Origin: Nitrospira sp. UBA2082
GTDB taxonomy: Bacteria; Nitrospirota; Nitrospiria; Nitrospirales; Nitrospiraceae
Assembly (NCBI GenBank): GCA_002331335.1
Contig: DCZO01000001.1
Location: 168,557-218,114, forward strand
Direction: 5' to 3'
Length of the DNA: 49,558 bases
Notes under the pieces: generated by a model
What the model saw: the letters and a program-made list of their open reading frames with translations, nothing else
Database searches by the model: none
Told to the model about the DNA's origin: nothing
Made by a program: the position numbers and the translations under genes
Part shown: piece after piece, positions 32,909 to 41,623 of the stretch
How positions within the stretch are numbered: the first letter of the stretch is position 1
How the letters are laid out: every line of letters begins with the position of its first letter

Positions 32909-34486
32909 ATGGATTTTCTCCTTCATCATATGCTTCGGACGAGCGCGGTTCGCGATCCAGACAAAGAGGCGTTGGTGCATGGCGCTGCCCGGCTGTCCTA
33001 TCGCCAGGTGGCTGAACGGTGTGCGGGATTGGCGATAGGCCTGAGGAAGGCCGGAGTGCAGCGCGGAGATCGAGTCGGAGTGTTCCTGGAACCTTCGGTT
33101 CAGCAAGTGCTTTCAATTTTCGGTGTCTCGCAGGCTGGCGGGGTTTTTGTGCCGATCAACCAGGTTTTATTTCCGGAGCAGGTGGCCCATATTGCAACCG
33201 ATTGTGGGATGACGGGGTTAATTACCACACGTCAGAAGCTAATGTTTCTCCTTCCAGTTCTCAAGGATATCACGACATTGCGATTCGTCGTATTAGAAGC
33301 TGAGACGGTTGATGCCCCGCCCCAGTTTCCCATGTTCATCTTCGACGACTTGTGCCGGCAGGAGCACTCGGAGGTCTGGAAAGAAGCAACCATTGGGAAA
33401 GATCTGGTGGCCATTCTCTATACGTCCGGATCCACAGGCAGGCCCAAAGGTGTCATGCTGAGTCACAGTCAAATCATGGCGGGCGCATCGATCGTGTCTA
33501 CCTATCTTGGAATCACAGGCCGTGATCGTATTCTTGCCGTGCTTCCGTTCAGCTTTGACGCCGGCTTGAACCAGTTGACGACGGCATTGCAACAAGGGGC
33601 TACCCTTGTGTTGACGACATTCGTGTTCGCTCGTGAAATCGTGCAAAATCTTCTTAAAGAAAACATTACTGGGCTGGCTGGGGTGCCGACGCTCTGGAGT
33701 CTGTTGGCGCAGCCCGCATCCACGCTGCACAAGACAAAACTCCCGCATCTGCGGTACATCACCAATACAGGGGGAGCCATGCCGCAGGCTGTGCTCCAAA
33801 CATTGCGGCGTGTGCTTCCGACAACCGATATCGTACTGATGTATGGGCTGACCGAAGCATTTCGATCCACCTATCTTCCGCCGGATCAACTTGATCGTCG
33901 TCCGACGTCCATGGGGAAGGCCATTCCTGACACTGAAATTCTCGTTGTGAATGATCGAGGGCAGCCGTGCAAGCCAGGAGAAGTCGGAGAATTGGTCCAT
34001 CGCGGTCCGACTGTTTCGATGGGGTACTGGGGACAGCCCGATCTGACCGCCAAAGTGCTTCGGCCGCATCCGTTTTTGCCGAAAGAGCTGGGAGATCAGG
34101 AGCGTGTCTGCTATTCAGGGGATTTGGTTACCATGGATGAGGAGGGCTTCCTTTACTTTGTCGGTCGGCGAGACACGATGATTAAATCATCGGGATTTCG
34201 CATCAGCCCTACGGAGGTCGAGGAAGCATTATTTTCCTCCGGTAAATTGGTGGGGGCGGCTGTCATCGGTATTCCTGACGAGGTTCTGGGGCAAGCCATC
34301 AAGGCATTCGTTGTCGTGAAGAGCGGAGATCCGGTGACAGCACAAGATTTGTTGGCTCACTGTGGAGGAAAACTGCCGAGGCATATGGTGCCGAAAATGA
34401 TCGAAGTCGTATCGGAACTCCCCAAGACGTCGAGCGGGAAGGTCGACTATCCCGCACTTCGACATCGGGAAGGACTGCTCAAGTGA
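32909..34486 (+). CDS. Acyl-CoA ligase (AMP-forming), exosortase-A-system-associated
   Basis: A 525-residue adenylate-forming enzyme that activates a carboxylic acid with ATP and loads it on CoA or a carrier-protein thiol. Motifs: YTSGSTGRPKGVMLSH (A3, about 169-184), MYGLTEAFRSTYLPP (A5), YSGDLVTMDEEGFLYFVGRRD (A7/A8), SGFRISPTEVEEAL and the catalytic lysine in PKTSSGKVDYPALR (A10, about 505-518). The sequence pattern agrees with the PEP-CTERM/XrtA-associated ligase 1 family. The start at 32909 lies 7 bases after the carrier gene; an earlier in-frame ATG at 32858 would overlap it. The acid substrate is unknown. The neighbouring decarboxylase makes an amino acid a possibility. Confidence 0.92.
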   Translation: MDFLLHHMLRTSAVRDPDKEALVHGAARLSYRQVAERCAGLAIGLRKAGVQRGDRVGVFLEPSVQQVLSIFGVSQAGGVFVPINQVLFPEQVAHIATDCGMTGLITTRQKLMFLLPVLKDITTLRFVVLEAETVDAPPQFPMFIFDDLCRQEHSEVWKEATIGKDLVAILYTSGSTGRPKGVMLSHSQIMAGASIVSTYLGITGRDRILAVLPFSFDAGLNQLTTALQQGATLVLTTFVFAREIVQNLLKENITGLAGVPTLWSLLAQPASTLHKTKLPHLRYITNTGGAMPQAVLQTLRRVLPTTDIVLMYGLTEAFRSTYLPPDQLDRRPTSMGKAIPDTEILVVNDRGQPCKPGEVGELVHRGPTVSMGYWGQPDLTAKVLRPHPFLPKELGDQERVCYSGDLVTMDEEGFLYFVGRRDTMIKSSGFRISPTEVEEALFSSGKLVGAAVIGIPDEVLGQAIKAFVVVKSGDPVTAQDLLAHCGGKLPRHMVPKMIEVVSELPKTSSGKVDYPALRHREGLLK

Positions 34487-35775
34487 CCTTCGTGAATGAT
34501 CTCATCTCCAGGAATTTCAGCCGATCCGGCCAGCATGTGTTAGTGGCAGGGGTCTCCCTCGCAACGGTGGCGGAGCGATTTGGAACTCCCGTGTTTGTCT
34601 ATGATGCCGGCGTTCTTGACCGCAAACTTACATCATTGCGCGCCGCTCTGCCCGGGTCATTCGAGATCAGCTACTCGGTTAAAGCCAATCCCAACAAGGC
34701 AATCCTCCGACGGTTTGTGGCGAAGGGGTGTGGCCTTGAAATTGCCTCCGGCGGCGAATATCAGTTGGCGAGCGATGCCGGGTGTCCGTTTGATCGGGTC
34801 GTGTTTGCAGGGCCTGGAAAAACAGAGTCGGAGCTCGAGCTCGTATTGGCCAAGGGGATCGGTGAGCTGCATGTAGAGTCTTTAGTGGAAATCGATCGAC
34901 TCGCCCGTCTATGTCATCGTTTGGGCGCCACAGTGAACGTGGCGCTGCGAATCAATCCAACCGGCGAGGCAGAGGGTGGCGCCATGCGGATGGGCGGCCG
35001 TGCTACGCCGTTCGGGGTCGATGAAGAGAGCGCCGATGTCTTGGTGGATCACCTTGCCGCGTCCCCGGCGTTGCGGTTAACCGGCGTTCATTTATTCACA
35101 GGAACGCAAATTCTGGATCACGAGATACTCTTGCGCCAATATCAAAAGGGGATGGCGATTGCCGCGTCTGTGGCCAGGCGGGTGAAGCGGCCGCTGGCCA
35201 CGGTGGACTTCGGCGGCGGTTTGGGGATTCCATATTTCCCCCACGAACGTGAGCTGGATCTTGAGAGTCTGGGACAGGGTCTTGCTCGCCTGATGGAGTC
35301 CTCCGGGAAAGAGTCGGTGTTCAACGGGACCACGTTTCTGTTGGAACCAGGGCGGTTTCTCACCGCGGAAGCCGGAATATTCATGGCGCGGGTGACTGAT
35401 GTGAAAACGTCACGTGGAAAAACATTTGTGATTCTCGATGGCGGGATGAATTGCCACTTGGCGGCCTCCGGAAATCTTGGGCAAACGATCAAACGGAATT
35501 ATCCGATCGCCGTGGTGAATCGAATCGAGGACCCCATTGGAGTAACGGCGGATGTCGTCGGACCGTTATGCACACCACTGGACACATTGGGCCGGAATGT
35601 CGAGTTGCCGCGGCCCGAGGTCGGAGATCTTGTCGGTATCTTTCAATCGGGCGCGTACGGCTTGACTGCCAGCCCTGTCCACTTCTTAAGCCATCCGTCG
35701 CCGGCGGAAGTCATGATTGATGCGGGGATCGCACATCTCATAAGGGCTCGGGGTGCGTTGACAAACCTTTCCTGA
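34483..35775 (+). CDS. Pyridoxal-dependent decarboxylase, exosortase-A-system-associated
   Basis: A 430-residue fold-III PLP enzyme of the diaminopimelate/ornithine decarboxylase group. The PLP lysine is K67 in SYSVKANPN. The glycine-rich phosphate loop is VDFGGGLGIPYFP. The region LLEPGRFLTAEAGIF is typical, and VVGPLCTPLDTL replaces the C-D-S-x-D motif of DAP decarboxylases, as in the XrtA-associated family. The substrate is therefore probably not diaminopimelate. GTG 34483 overlaps the ligase stop as GTGA, showing coupling. Together with the carrier and ligase it forms the conserved XrtA trio whose product is not known to me. Confidence 0.92.
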   Translation: MTFVNDLISRNFSRSGQHVLVAGVSLATVAERFGTPVFVYDAGVLDRKLTSLRAALPGSFEISYSVKANPNKAILRRFVAKGCGLEIASGGEYQLASDAGCPFDRVVFAGPGKTESELELVLAKGIGELHVESLVEIDRLARLCHRLGATVNVALRINPTGEAEGGAMRMGGRATPFGVDEESADVLVDHLAASPALRLTGVHLFTGTQILDHEILLRQYQKGMAIAASVARRVKRPLATVDFGGGLGIPYFPHERELDLESLGQGLARLMESSGKESVFNGTTFLLEPGRFLTAEAGIFMARVTDVKTSRGKTFVILDGGMNCHLAASGNLGQTIKRNYPIAVVNRIEDPIGVTADVVGPLCTPLDTLGRNVELPRPEVGDLVGIFQSGAYGLTASPVHFLSHPSPAEVMIDAGIAHLIRARGALTNLS

Positions 35776-35796
35776 TTCGCTCGTGGGAGGAGAGGC

Positions 35797-37107
35797 GTGG
35801 TCGACACACCGGATACTCATCGGACGGCGTTACTGGTCGCGTATCATTTTCCCCCTTGCCAAGGGAGCAGCGGCTTACAACGACCGCTGAGCCTGATCAA
35901 GCATCTTTCTCAATACAGATGGGCACCCATCGTGTTGAGCGTCCATCCCCGGGCGCACACGCAGCTGGATCCCCGCCTACTGGAGCAAATTCCGCCTAGC
36001 GTTCCGGTCAAGTGGGCGATGGCGTTCGATACGGCGCGGCATCTTGCGATCAAAGGCAGGTACTTTTCCTGGATGGCTTATCCGGACCGATGGATCTCCT
36101 GGATGCTGGGTGCGGTCCCGAGCGGATTGTGCTTCGTATATCGGCACCGACCGCGAGTGATTTGGTCGACATTTCCTATCGGTACGGCCCATCTCGTGGG
36201 GCTAGCCTTGCATAAACTGACGGGGATTCCGTGGGTGGCGGATTTCAGGGATCCTATGACGGAAGGGGAATTGGGTTCGGCAGATCAACACCCTACAGAT
36301 CCCGCGACTTGGAAGGTCAGACGATGGTTTGAACGGCTGATCGTGACGAACTGTACCAAGCTCGTTTTTGTCGCTCCCGGGGCACTTCGCATGTATCAGG
36401 AACGATATCCGGAAATCCCTTCTTCTCGGTGGCATCTTATTACGAACGGATACGACGAAACCAGCTTTCGTGCTGCCGAGCAACGGCCATTGCATAAGAC
36501 TCAAGGCCCACTGCTATTGCTTCACAGCGGCCTGTTGTATCCGGAAGTCGGCGACCGCAACCCCTCGGCATTGTTCGAGGCGTTGTCCATTCTTAGGAAT
36601 GCCGGAAAAGTCGACGCGGCTTCGCTGAAGGTGGTGCTAAGGGCAAGCGGGCATGATGGCCTCTATAGAGAATTGATCCGCGAATGGAAACTCGACGACA
36701 TGGTCTTTCTAGAACCGCCCATTTCCTATATCGATGCGCTCGCTGAAATGCTGACCGCAGATGGGTTGCTGCTCGTCCAGGGGGCGGTGTCCAATCCGAA
36801 TATTCCTGCCAAATTGTACGAGTATCTTAGAGCCAGGCGCCCAATTTTCGCCCTGACAGATGAAAAAGGCGATACTGCCGCTGTTCTTCGAAACGCTAAG
36901 GTTGGAACCCTCGCTCCCCTGGAATCATGCGCCGCCATAGGGCGGGCTCTTGAGCAATTTCTCGCAGAGGTGAGAGAGGGGCGCGCGCCTGTTGCATCGA
37001 ATGAAGCAATCGCAAAGTATTCACGAGAATCACAAGTACGTGAGATGGCCAGACTCTTTGACGAAGTCGTCGGCGACCCTTCCTCGAGCGAAGCCAGCCG
37101 AGGATAG
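35797..37107 (+). CDS. GT-B-fold glycosyltransferase
   Basis: A 436-residue protein with ALLVAYHFPPCQGSSGLQRP at the N-terminus, typical of WcaI/GT4-like transferases that act on lipid-linked intermediates, and WVADFRDPM in the acceptor half. The donor half has LITNGYDETSF, LLLLHSGLLYPE, and IPAKLYEYLRARRPIFAL, the reduced counterpart of the E-x7-E motif seen in this subgroup. Two short hydrophobic stretches around 85-130 may give membrane association. It starts with GTG shortly after GGGAGGAGAGG. Donor and linkage are unknown. A 54-base gap separates it from the aminotransferase-like gene. Confidence 0.88.
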   Translation: MVDTPDTHRTALLVAYHFPPCQGSSGLQRPLSLIKHLSQYRWAPIVLSVHPRAHTQLDPRLLEQIPPSVPVKWAMAFDTARHLAIKGRYFSWMAYPDRWISWMLGAVPSGLCFVYRHRPRVIWSTFPIGTAHLVGLALHKLTGIPWVADFRDPMTEGELGSADQHPTDPATWKVRRWFERLIVTNCTKLVFVAPGALRMYQERYPEIPSSRWHLITNGYDETSFRAAEQRPLHKTQGPLLLLHSGLLYPEVGDRNPSALFEALSILRNAGKVDAASLKVVLRASGHDGLYRELIREWKLDDMVFLEPPISYIDALAEMLTADGLLLVQGAVSNPNIPAKLYEYLRARRPIFALTDEKGDTAAVLRNAKVGTLAPLESCAAIGRALEQFLAEVREGRAPVASNEAIAKYSRESQVREMARLFDEVVGDPSSSEASRG

Positions 37108-37161
37108 AACCGGACGCTGATATTTATGCGCGTATGTGGTCGAGATGTGTCGTGACGAGCC

Positions 37162-38337
37162 ATGAAGGAGATGTTTAAGGTCCGAAAGGATCCGTGGATC
37201 TCGCTCCGCTATTGGTCGTTTTGGACTAGCCAGGTGATGGAGGGGCATGCCGGTATGCGGCTGCCCACCTTTTGGGCCAGGAACGGCATTTTTCACGGTC
37301 TTCGCCTAATGGGGGTCGTGCCAGGAGATCGCGTGTTGGTGCCATCGTACATCTGTCGTGCCGCAGTGGAACCGATTTTGTCCGCTGGTGCAGACATCGA
37401 CTACTATGCGGTGAAGCAGGATTGCAGAATTGCTTTCGATGATATTCTCCCTCGGATCAGACCGACAACGAAGGCGTTGCTGGCGGTCCACTATTTCGGG
37501 TTCCCGCAAGAGATCGAGGACGTGCGGGCGTTGTGTGTCACGCAAGGTCTGAAGTTGATAGAGGATTGCGCGCACGTGTTGCAGGGTGATATCGCAGGAA
37601 GGCCGCTCGGTTCTTTCGGCGACATCAGCGTGTTCAGCTGGCGAAAGTTTTTGCCGGTCTATGACGGTGCTGATTTGGTGCTCAATACGATGACGAAGGA
37701 AACGAAACTCGCGTGGGAGGAGGAGCCCTGCCTGTTCACAATCAAAGTCGCAAAGAATGTGTTGGAGGGAATGCTGGGTTTCTCCGTGGGAGGATCGTTG
37801 AGGCGCGTCATGGCTGAGGTTGGGATCTTGCAGTCATCCGGCTCTGACTCTGCTCCGTTGCCCCTGACGGTGACGGCGGGGACGGACGCTTTCGATATTC
37901 GGTTAGTGGACTGGCAGATGTCTCGACTCTCGCGGTGGATCAAGGCTCATGCAGATGTCCCGGCCATTGTTGCCGCTCGCAGGAACCATTATCGGTATCT
38001 CCAGGAGCGATTGAGGAAGATTTCACGTGTCAAGCTGCTCCACGCTGAGCTTCCGGATGGGGTGTGTCCGTGGGTCCTGCCCTTTACGGTCGATGAAATG
38101 GACAACGCTCATCTTGTCCTCCGTCGCATGGGTATTCCTGCGACGACGTGGGGCGGGGTGCGGCCGCCTCAGTTGCCGTTTGGTGAATATGATGAGGCCG
38201 AATTCCTATACGACCGGCTGATATTTCTTCCCATTCACCAATCGCTTACCGAGTCGGATCTTGATCTGATGGCGGCATCGCTGTCCAAAATATGTGGGTA
38301 TGAAAGACAGGACTTTGCAAATCGACATTCGGTCTGA
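37162..38337 (+). CDS. DegT/DnrJ/EryC1/StrS-type aminotransferase
   Basis: A 391-residue fold-I PLP enzyme of the sugar aminotransferase group, which usually converts a keto sugar nucleotide to an amino sugar. Marks: GDRVLVPSYICRAAVEPILSAG, the block LAVHYFGFP, the PLP aspartate in IEDCAHVLQGDI, and the Schiff-base lysine K162 in FSWRKFLPVYDGADLV. The family's usual S-x-x-x-K-N-L context is altered to a K-x-L-P-V form, as in a subgroup of the family. It may act on a keto sugar from the 7.6-13.8 kb module; this is inference. ATG 37162 is used; ATG 37171 is too close to AAGGAG. Its end overlaps the next gene by 38 bases. Confidence 0.86.
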   Translation: MKEMFKVRKDPWISLRYWSFWTSQVMEGHAGMRLPTFWARNGIFHGLRLMGVVPGDRVLVPSYICRAAVEPILSAGADIDYYAVKQDCRIAFDDILPRIRPTTKALLAVHYFGFPQEIEDVRALCVTQGLKLIEDCAHVLQGDIAGRPLGSFGDISVFSWRKFLPVYDGADLVLNTMTKETKLAWEEEPCLFTIKVAKNVLEGMLGFSVGGSLRRVMAEVGILQSSGSDSAPLPLTVTAGTDAFDIRLVDWQMSRLSRWIKAHADVPAIVAARRNHYRYLQERLRKISRVKLLHAELPDGVCPWVLPFTVDEMDNAHLVLRRMGIPATTWGGVRPPQLPFGEYDEAEFLYDRLIFLPIHQSLTESDLDLMAASLSKICGYERQDFANRHSV

Positions 38338-39460
38338 ATCAGGCCAGGAAGTGGTCGCCCCAGAACCTCTGACGGCGCATCGATACCCGTCGGTTGAGGC
38401 TCTTTCGCAGTCGCATGCGCAATTCCTTCGGCATGCGGGCAGCGAGAACTTCTTCTTGAGCCCGACGTGGTTTTCCAATTTTGAGCGGAACGTTGTGGCT
38501 CCAGAAGAATCAGTGGTCATTTATGGGATCGAATCACCGGACCGTACAATGGCCAGGGGTGTTTTCCCGATGTGGCGCCGGGTTTCCAATGGGATACTGA
38601 GGCCGAAAGTGCTTCAAAGTCTAGCCAACTACTACTCCCCATCATGGAGTCCTGTTCTTGACAGCCGATATGCGGCGGAAACTGTCGAGGCTTTTGTCCA
38701 GGCGATGGCGCAAGATCGGCGCATGTTTGCGGTGGCGGATTTCCGGTGTCTGGATCCCGAAGAGCCCTGTTTCAGGATTCTCCAAAAGACCCTATCCGAC
38801 GGCGGTTTTGCTGTGCAAACTTACTTTCAGTTTGGCAACTGGTATCTCCAGGTCGGCGGCCGTTCCTATGAGGAGTACCTAACCGGGCTCTCCACAATAT
38901 TGAAGAAGAACATTCCGTATCAGACGAGACGCCTTGAACGGACGTATCGTGTCGAGTTCGTATTAGTAACCGGACTGGAAGGTCTCGGCAAAGCGATCGA
39001 CGATTACGAAACGGTCTACCATTCGAGTTGGAGAGATCAAGAAGCATATCCTCGATTTATTCGAGGACTGGCGGAGACGGCTGCAAGAATGGGATCTCTC
39101 CGGCTCGGCCTGCTATACGCGGACGGCGTTCCGGTCGCAGCCCAACTATGGCTCATCCAGGGCAAGGTGGCGTCGATCTACAAAATCGCCTACGTAGAAG
39201 CATTCGCCAAATTCTCAGTCGGCACAGTCCTGACTGCTCGAATGATGCGTCATGCCATCGATGTGGAAAAGGTTAGCATCGTCGACTATCTAAGTGGAGA
39301 TGACGGGTACAAGAAAGATTGGATGTCTCATCGCCGTGAACGGTGGGGCCTTCTGGCGTTCAACCTTCGTAGCATCCGCGGTTTCTTGCTCGCGGCGCGG
39401 CATCTAGGCGGCAGGCGGCTGAAGCAGATAGGTCGGCAATTGAGCGGAGATCAGACTTAG
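38300..39460 (+). CDS. FemAB/CelD-like GNAT acyltransferase
   Basis: A 386-residue protein of the BcsL/CelD (Acetyltransf_6) group. Marks are ENFFLSPTWFSNFERNVVAP, LQSLANYYSPSWSPVLDSR, KKNIPYQTRRLERTYRVEF and, in the acetyltransferase core, GLLYADGVPVAAQLWLIQGK followed by YLSGDDGYKKDWMSHRRERWG. The family occurs in cellulose and exopolysaccharide loci and is presumed to acylate polymer or precursor. It overlaps the aminotransferase gene by 38 bases and could add an acyl group to the amine that enzyme creates. The start could be GTG 38294 or ATG 38300. Confidence 0.83.
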   Translation: MKDRTLQIDIRSESGQEVVAPEPLTAHRYPSVEALSQSHAQFLRHAGSENFFLSPTWFSNFERNVVAPEESVVIYGIESPDRTMARGVFPMWRRVSNGILRPKVLQSLANYYSPSWSPVLDSRYAAETVEAFVQAMAQDRRMFAVADFRCLDPEEPCFRILQKTLSDGGFAVQTYFQFGNWYLQVGGRSYEEYLTGLSTILKKNIPYQTRRLERTYRVEFVLVTGLEGLGKAIDDYETVYHSSWRDQEAYPRFIRGLAETAARMGSLRLGLLYADGVPVAAQLWLIQGKVASIYKIAYVEAFAKFSVGTVLTARMMRHAIDVEKVSIVDYLSGDDGYKKDWMSHRRERWGLLAFNLRSIRGFLLAARHLGGRRLKQIGRQLSGDQT

Positions 39461-39491
39461 ATAGGGCTTCCTTCGCCTGTTCGGGGAATTG

Positions 39492-40844
39492 ATGAGAGAC
39501 GGATTCGTCATGATGATTACCCTCGTATGCTGCGCGGCGGCTTTACGCCGGCCGGCGCACGGGATGCTCGCCTTCGTAGGATTTGCCATCCTGGCCCCGC
39601 ATGGTTTTACCTGGTCGTTTGCTCGGACATTCCCCCATTCGTTGGCGATCTCGGCCTGTACATTGATCGGGTTTGTGTTGCATGGCGGAGACCGGAGAAT
39701 TCCGATTCACCGCGAAACCTTCCTCTTGGCAGCAGCATGGGCTTGGTTCTGTGCTTCAACCATTTTTGCGGTGGAGCAGGATCTGGCGATTGAAAAATTG
39801 TTGCTCATCTCCAAGATCTTGTTCATGGTGTTTCTCTCTATGGCGTTGTTGAACAGCCGGGAGGAACTCCAAAACCTAGCGAGGGTCATCGGGCTCTCGA
39901 TTGGTCTCCTGGCCATTCGAGGGCTCATTTTCTTTGTGCGCATGGGGGGGGTGGAAACTGTTGAAGGGCCGGCCGAAGGGATATTATTGGCGAACAATAG
40001 CATTGGATTGGCCATGGCGATGAATGTGCCGCTCCTGATCTACCTGCTGCGGACCGAGACGAATAGGTGGCTGATACTGGCCACCCGAGTCATGCTCGCC
40101 GCTTCCTATCCGGCGGTCATCGGCACGTTTTCTCGAGGTGCGTGGCTGGCCCTTGGCGCCGTGACGCTGCTCCTGCTCTTGCGGAGCAAACACCGCTTTC
40201 TGATTGTTGGCGTTGGAGCCGTGGTGCTCATGATGGGCTCCGCGCTGATTCCCTTGCTGGCATCGGACCGCCTTGCCGAGCGGGCGAACACATTTCAGGA
40301 CATCGAAAACGACAACTCGGCGCAGCAGCGGTTCGGAAGTTGGGAGTTCTGCGCAAAAGTAGGGTTGAATAATCCCGTGTTCGGTGCCGGGATCGATTAC
40401 TATTCCCTGAAAATGTACGAAGCCTACTCGCCGGAGTACGTCGAACGATGGAATCTGAGGCGGTGGGGAGGCAGGGCGTGGTCGTGCCATAGCATGTGGT
40501 TTACCATCTTGGGCGAGCACGGGGTGTTGGCATTCGTGGTGTGGGTAGGCTTGCTCGTGTCCTGCATGTCGAGTCTGGGCGCCGTGAAGCGGTACGGAGT
40601 CTCCGATCAGGAAGGCGCATGGATGATTCAATGGGCGGATGTGTTGAGAATAAGTTTTGTTGGATATGCCATCGCCGGGACGTTCCTCGATTTTGCTTAC
40701 TTCGATATCTACTATCAATTGATCGCGGCGGTGATTATTCTCAAGGAACAGATGCGAAGACAACAAAGTGGACAGGGTGCGGGAGTCGGCGGGCTGGGCG
40801 AGCTGCCGCTTCAAGGCAGGACGGCCGTCTCGGCAGGAGCTTGA
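39492..40844 (+). CDS. O-antigen ligase/polymerase family membrane protein, XrtA-associated
   Basis: A 450-residue integral membrane protein with about 10-12 hydrophobic helices and one long periplasmic loop (about residues 262-330). The N-terminal region, DGFVMMITLVCCAAALRRP then GFAILAPHGFTWSFA, and the loop sequence RFGSWEFCAKVGLNNPVFGAG are characteristic of the XrtA-locus putative O-glycosylation ligase group (Wzy_C fold). It should polymerise repeat units or attach the polymer to an acceptor on the periplasmic face. No other Wzy candidate is present, so it is the probable polymerase. ATG 39492 follows a weak ribosome site; a TTG precedes it. Confidence 0.9.
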   Translation: MRDGFVMMITLVCCAAALRRPAHGMLAFVGFAILAPHGFTWSFARTFPHSLAISACTLIGFVLHGGDRRIPIHRETFLLAAAWAWFCASTIFAVEQDLAIEKLLLISKILFMVFLSMALLNSREELQNLARVIGLSIGLLAIRGLIFFVRMGGVETVEGPAEGILLANNSIGLAMAMNVPLLIYLLRTETNRWLILATRVMLAASYPAVIGTFSRGAWLALGAVTLLLLLRSKHRFLIVGVGAVVLMMGSALIPLLASDRLAERANTFQDIENDNSAQQRFGSWEFCAKVGLNNPVFGAGIDYYSLKMYEAYSPEYVERWNLRRWGGRAWSCHSMWFTILGEHGVLAFVVWVGLLVSCMSSLGAVKRYGVSDQEGAWMIQWADVLRISFVGYAIAGTFLDFAYFDIYYQLIAAVIILKEQMRRQQSGQGAGVGGLGELPLQGRTAVSAGA

Positions 40845-40865
40845 ACGACAAGCGTACATGGCGCT

Positions 40866-40870
40866 GGAGG
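40866..40870 (+). promoter_or_regulatory. Shine-Dalgarno deciding the TTG start of the methyltransferase
   Basis: GGAGG is 6 bases before TTG 40877. The open frame extends far upstream to 40496, but that part overlaps the membrane ligase gene and is not real coding sequence. Confidence 0.55.
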
Positions 40871-40876
40871 TGTAGA

Positions 40877-41623
40877 TTGATCAAAGAGTTCTTCGAGCGG
40901 ATGCGGAGACGGTCTTGGAGGATCTTCGGACAACACTATGGGCCCGATTATGTTCATCACAACGATCGGTATCGGGCGGAAGTCATGAAGCATCTCGGGC
41001 CCGGAACCGTTTTGCTCGATGCGGGGGCTGGCGAACTGGGATTCACGAAAGAATTCGCTCCGAAGGTGCGGTTGGCCATCGGAACGGACATGGGAACGAT
41101 GAAATCGGTAGGAGGCGGAGTGTGGGCGGTCCAAAGCAATTTGGAGCGTCTGCCATTTAGAGACGGAACGATCGACATCGTGGTGTCGATGAGCGTCGTT
41201 GAACACCTGACTGATCCTGTCGGGTCATTCCAAGAATTGGCGCGAGTACTCAAGCCGAACGGAATCATGATCGCGCAAACACCCAGCAAGTACGACTATG
41301 TGTCGTTGCTCGCGCACATCACGCCTTTTTGGTTCCATCGATGGCTGCTCTCCCATTTGCTCGACCGCCGTGCCGAGGATGTCTTCCCTACTTGCTTCCG
41401 GTCCAATACCAGAAAGGCGATGACACAGACTCTCATAGCCGCAGGATTTCAGCCCACCAGCATTCAATTCTTCAACCAATATCCCGCGTACCTGATGTTC
41501 TGGCCATTCTTGTTCAGGATCGGGATCGCCTATGAGCGGTTTACCACGAAACATGAACGATTGGCAGAGTTGCGAGGGTGGATTCTTGCTGTCGCACGGA
41601 GGACAGCGCACGTTCATGAATGA
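40877..41623 (+). CDS. SAM-dependent methyltransferase (class I)
   Basis: A 248-residue methyltransferase with motif I LLDAGAGELGF (about 45-55), the acidic residue of motif II in AIGTDMG, motif IV region DIVVSMSVVEHLTDP, and the post-motif LARVLKPNGIMIAQTPSKYD. Proteins of this form methylate sugars or lipids in polysaccharide loci. The start TTG 40877 is chosen for GGAGG 6 bases upstream; ATG 40901 is an alternative but poorly spaced. The gene overlaps the next glycosyltransferase by 8 bases. The acceptor is unknown; O-methylation of a terminal sugar would be a typical way to stop chain growth, which is a speculation. Confidence 0.87.
   Translation: MIKEFFERMRRRSWRIFGQHYGPDYVHHNDRYRAEVMKHLGPGTVLLDAGAGELGFTKEFAPKVRLAIGTDMGTMKSVGGGVWAVQSNLERLPFRDGTIDIVVSMSVVEHLTDPVGSFQELARVLKPNGIMIAQTPSKYDYVSLLAHITPFWFHRWLLSHLLDRRAEDVFPTCFRSNTRKAMTQTLIAAGFQPTSIQFFNQYPAYLMFWPFLFRIGIAYERFTTKHERLAELRGWILAVARRTAHVHE

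Noticed and set aside
34483..35775. The PLP decarboxylase as lysine-biosynthetic LysA
   Set aside because: The C-D-S-x-D motif is replaced by CTPLD, and the gene is coupled to the ACP/ligase pair, so the XrtA-associated family fits better.
39492..40844. The membrane protein at 39492 as a possible exosortase
   Set aside because: It has the long periplasmic loop and RFGSWEF/GAG pattern of O-antigen ligases and lacks the exosortase catalytic arrangement.
39984..40859. A 291-codon minus-strand open frame
   Set aside because: It is antisense to the multi-helix O-antigen ligase gene and shows no motif.
40496..40876. An N-terminal extension of the methyltransferase by 127 codons
   Set aside because: It overlaps the ligase gene in another frame and is Arg/Gly-rich; the ribosome site at 40866 supports TTG 40877 instead.
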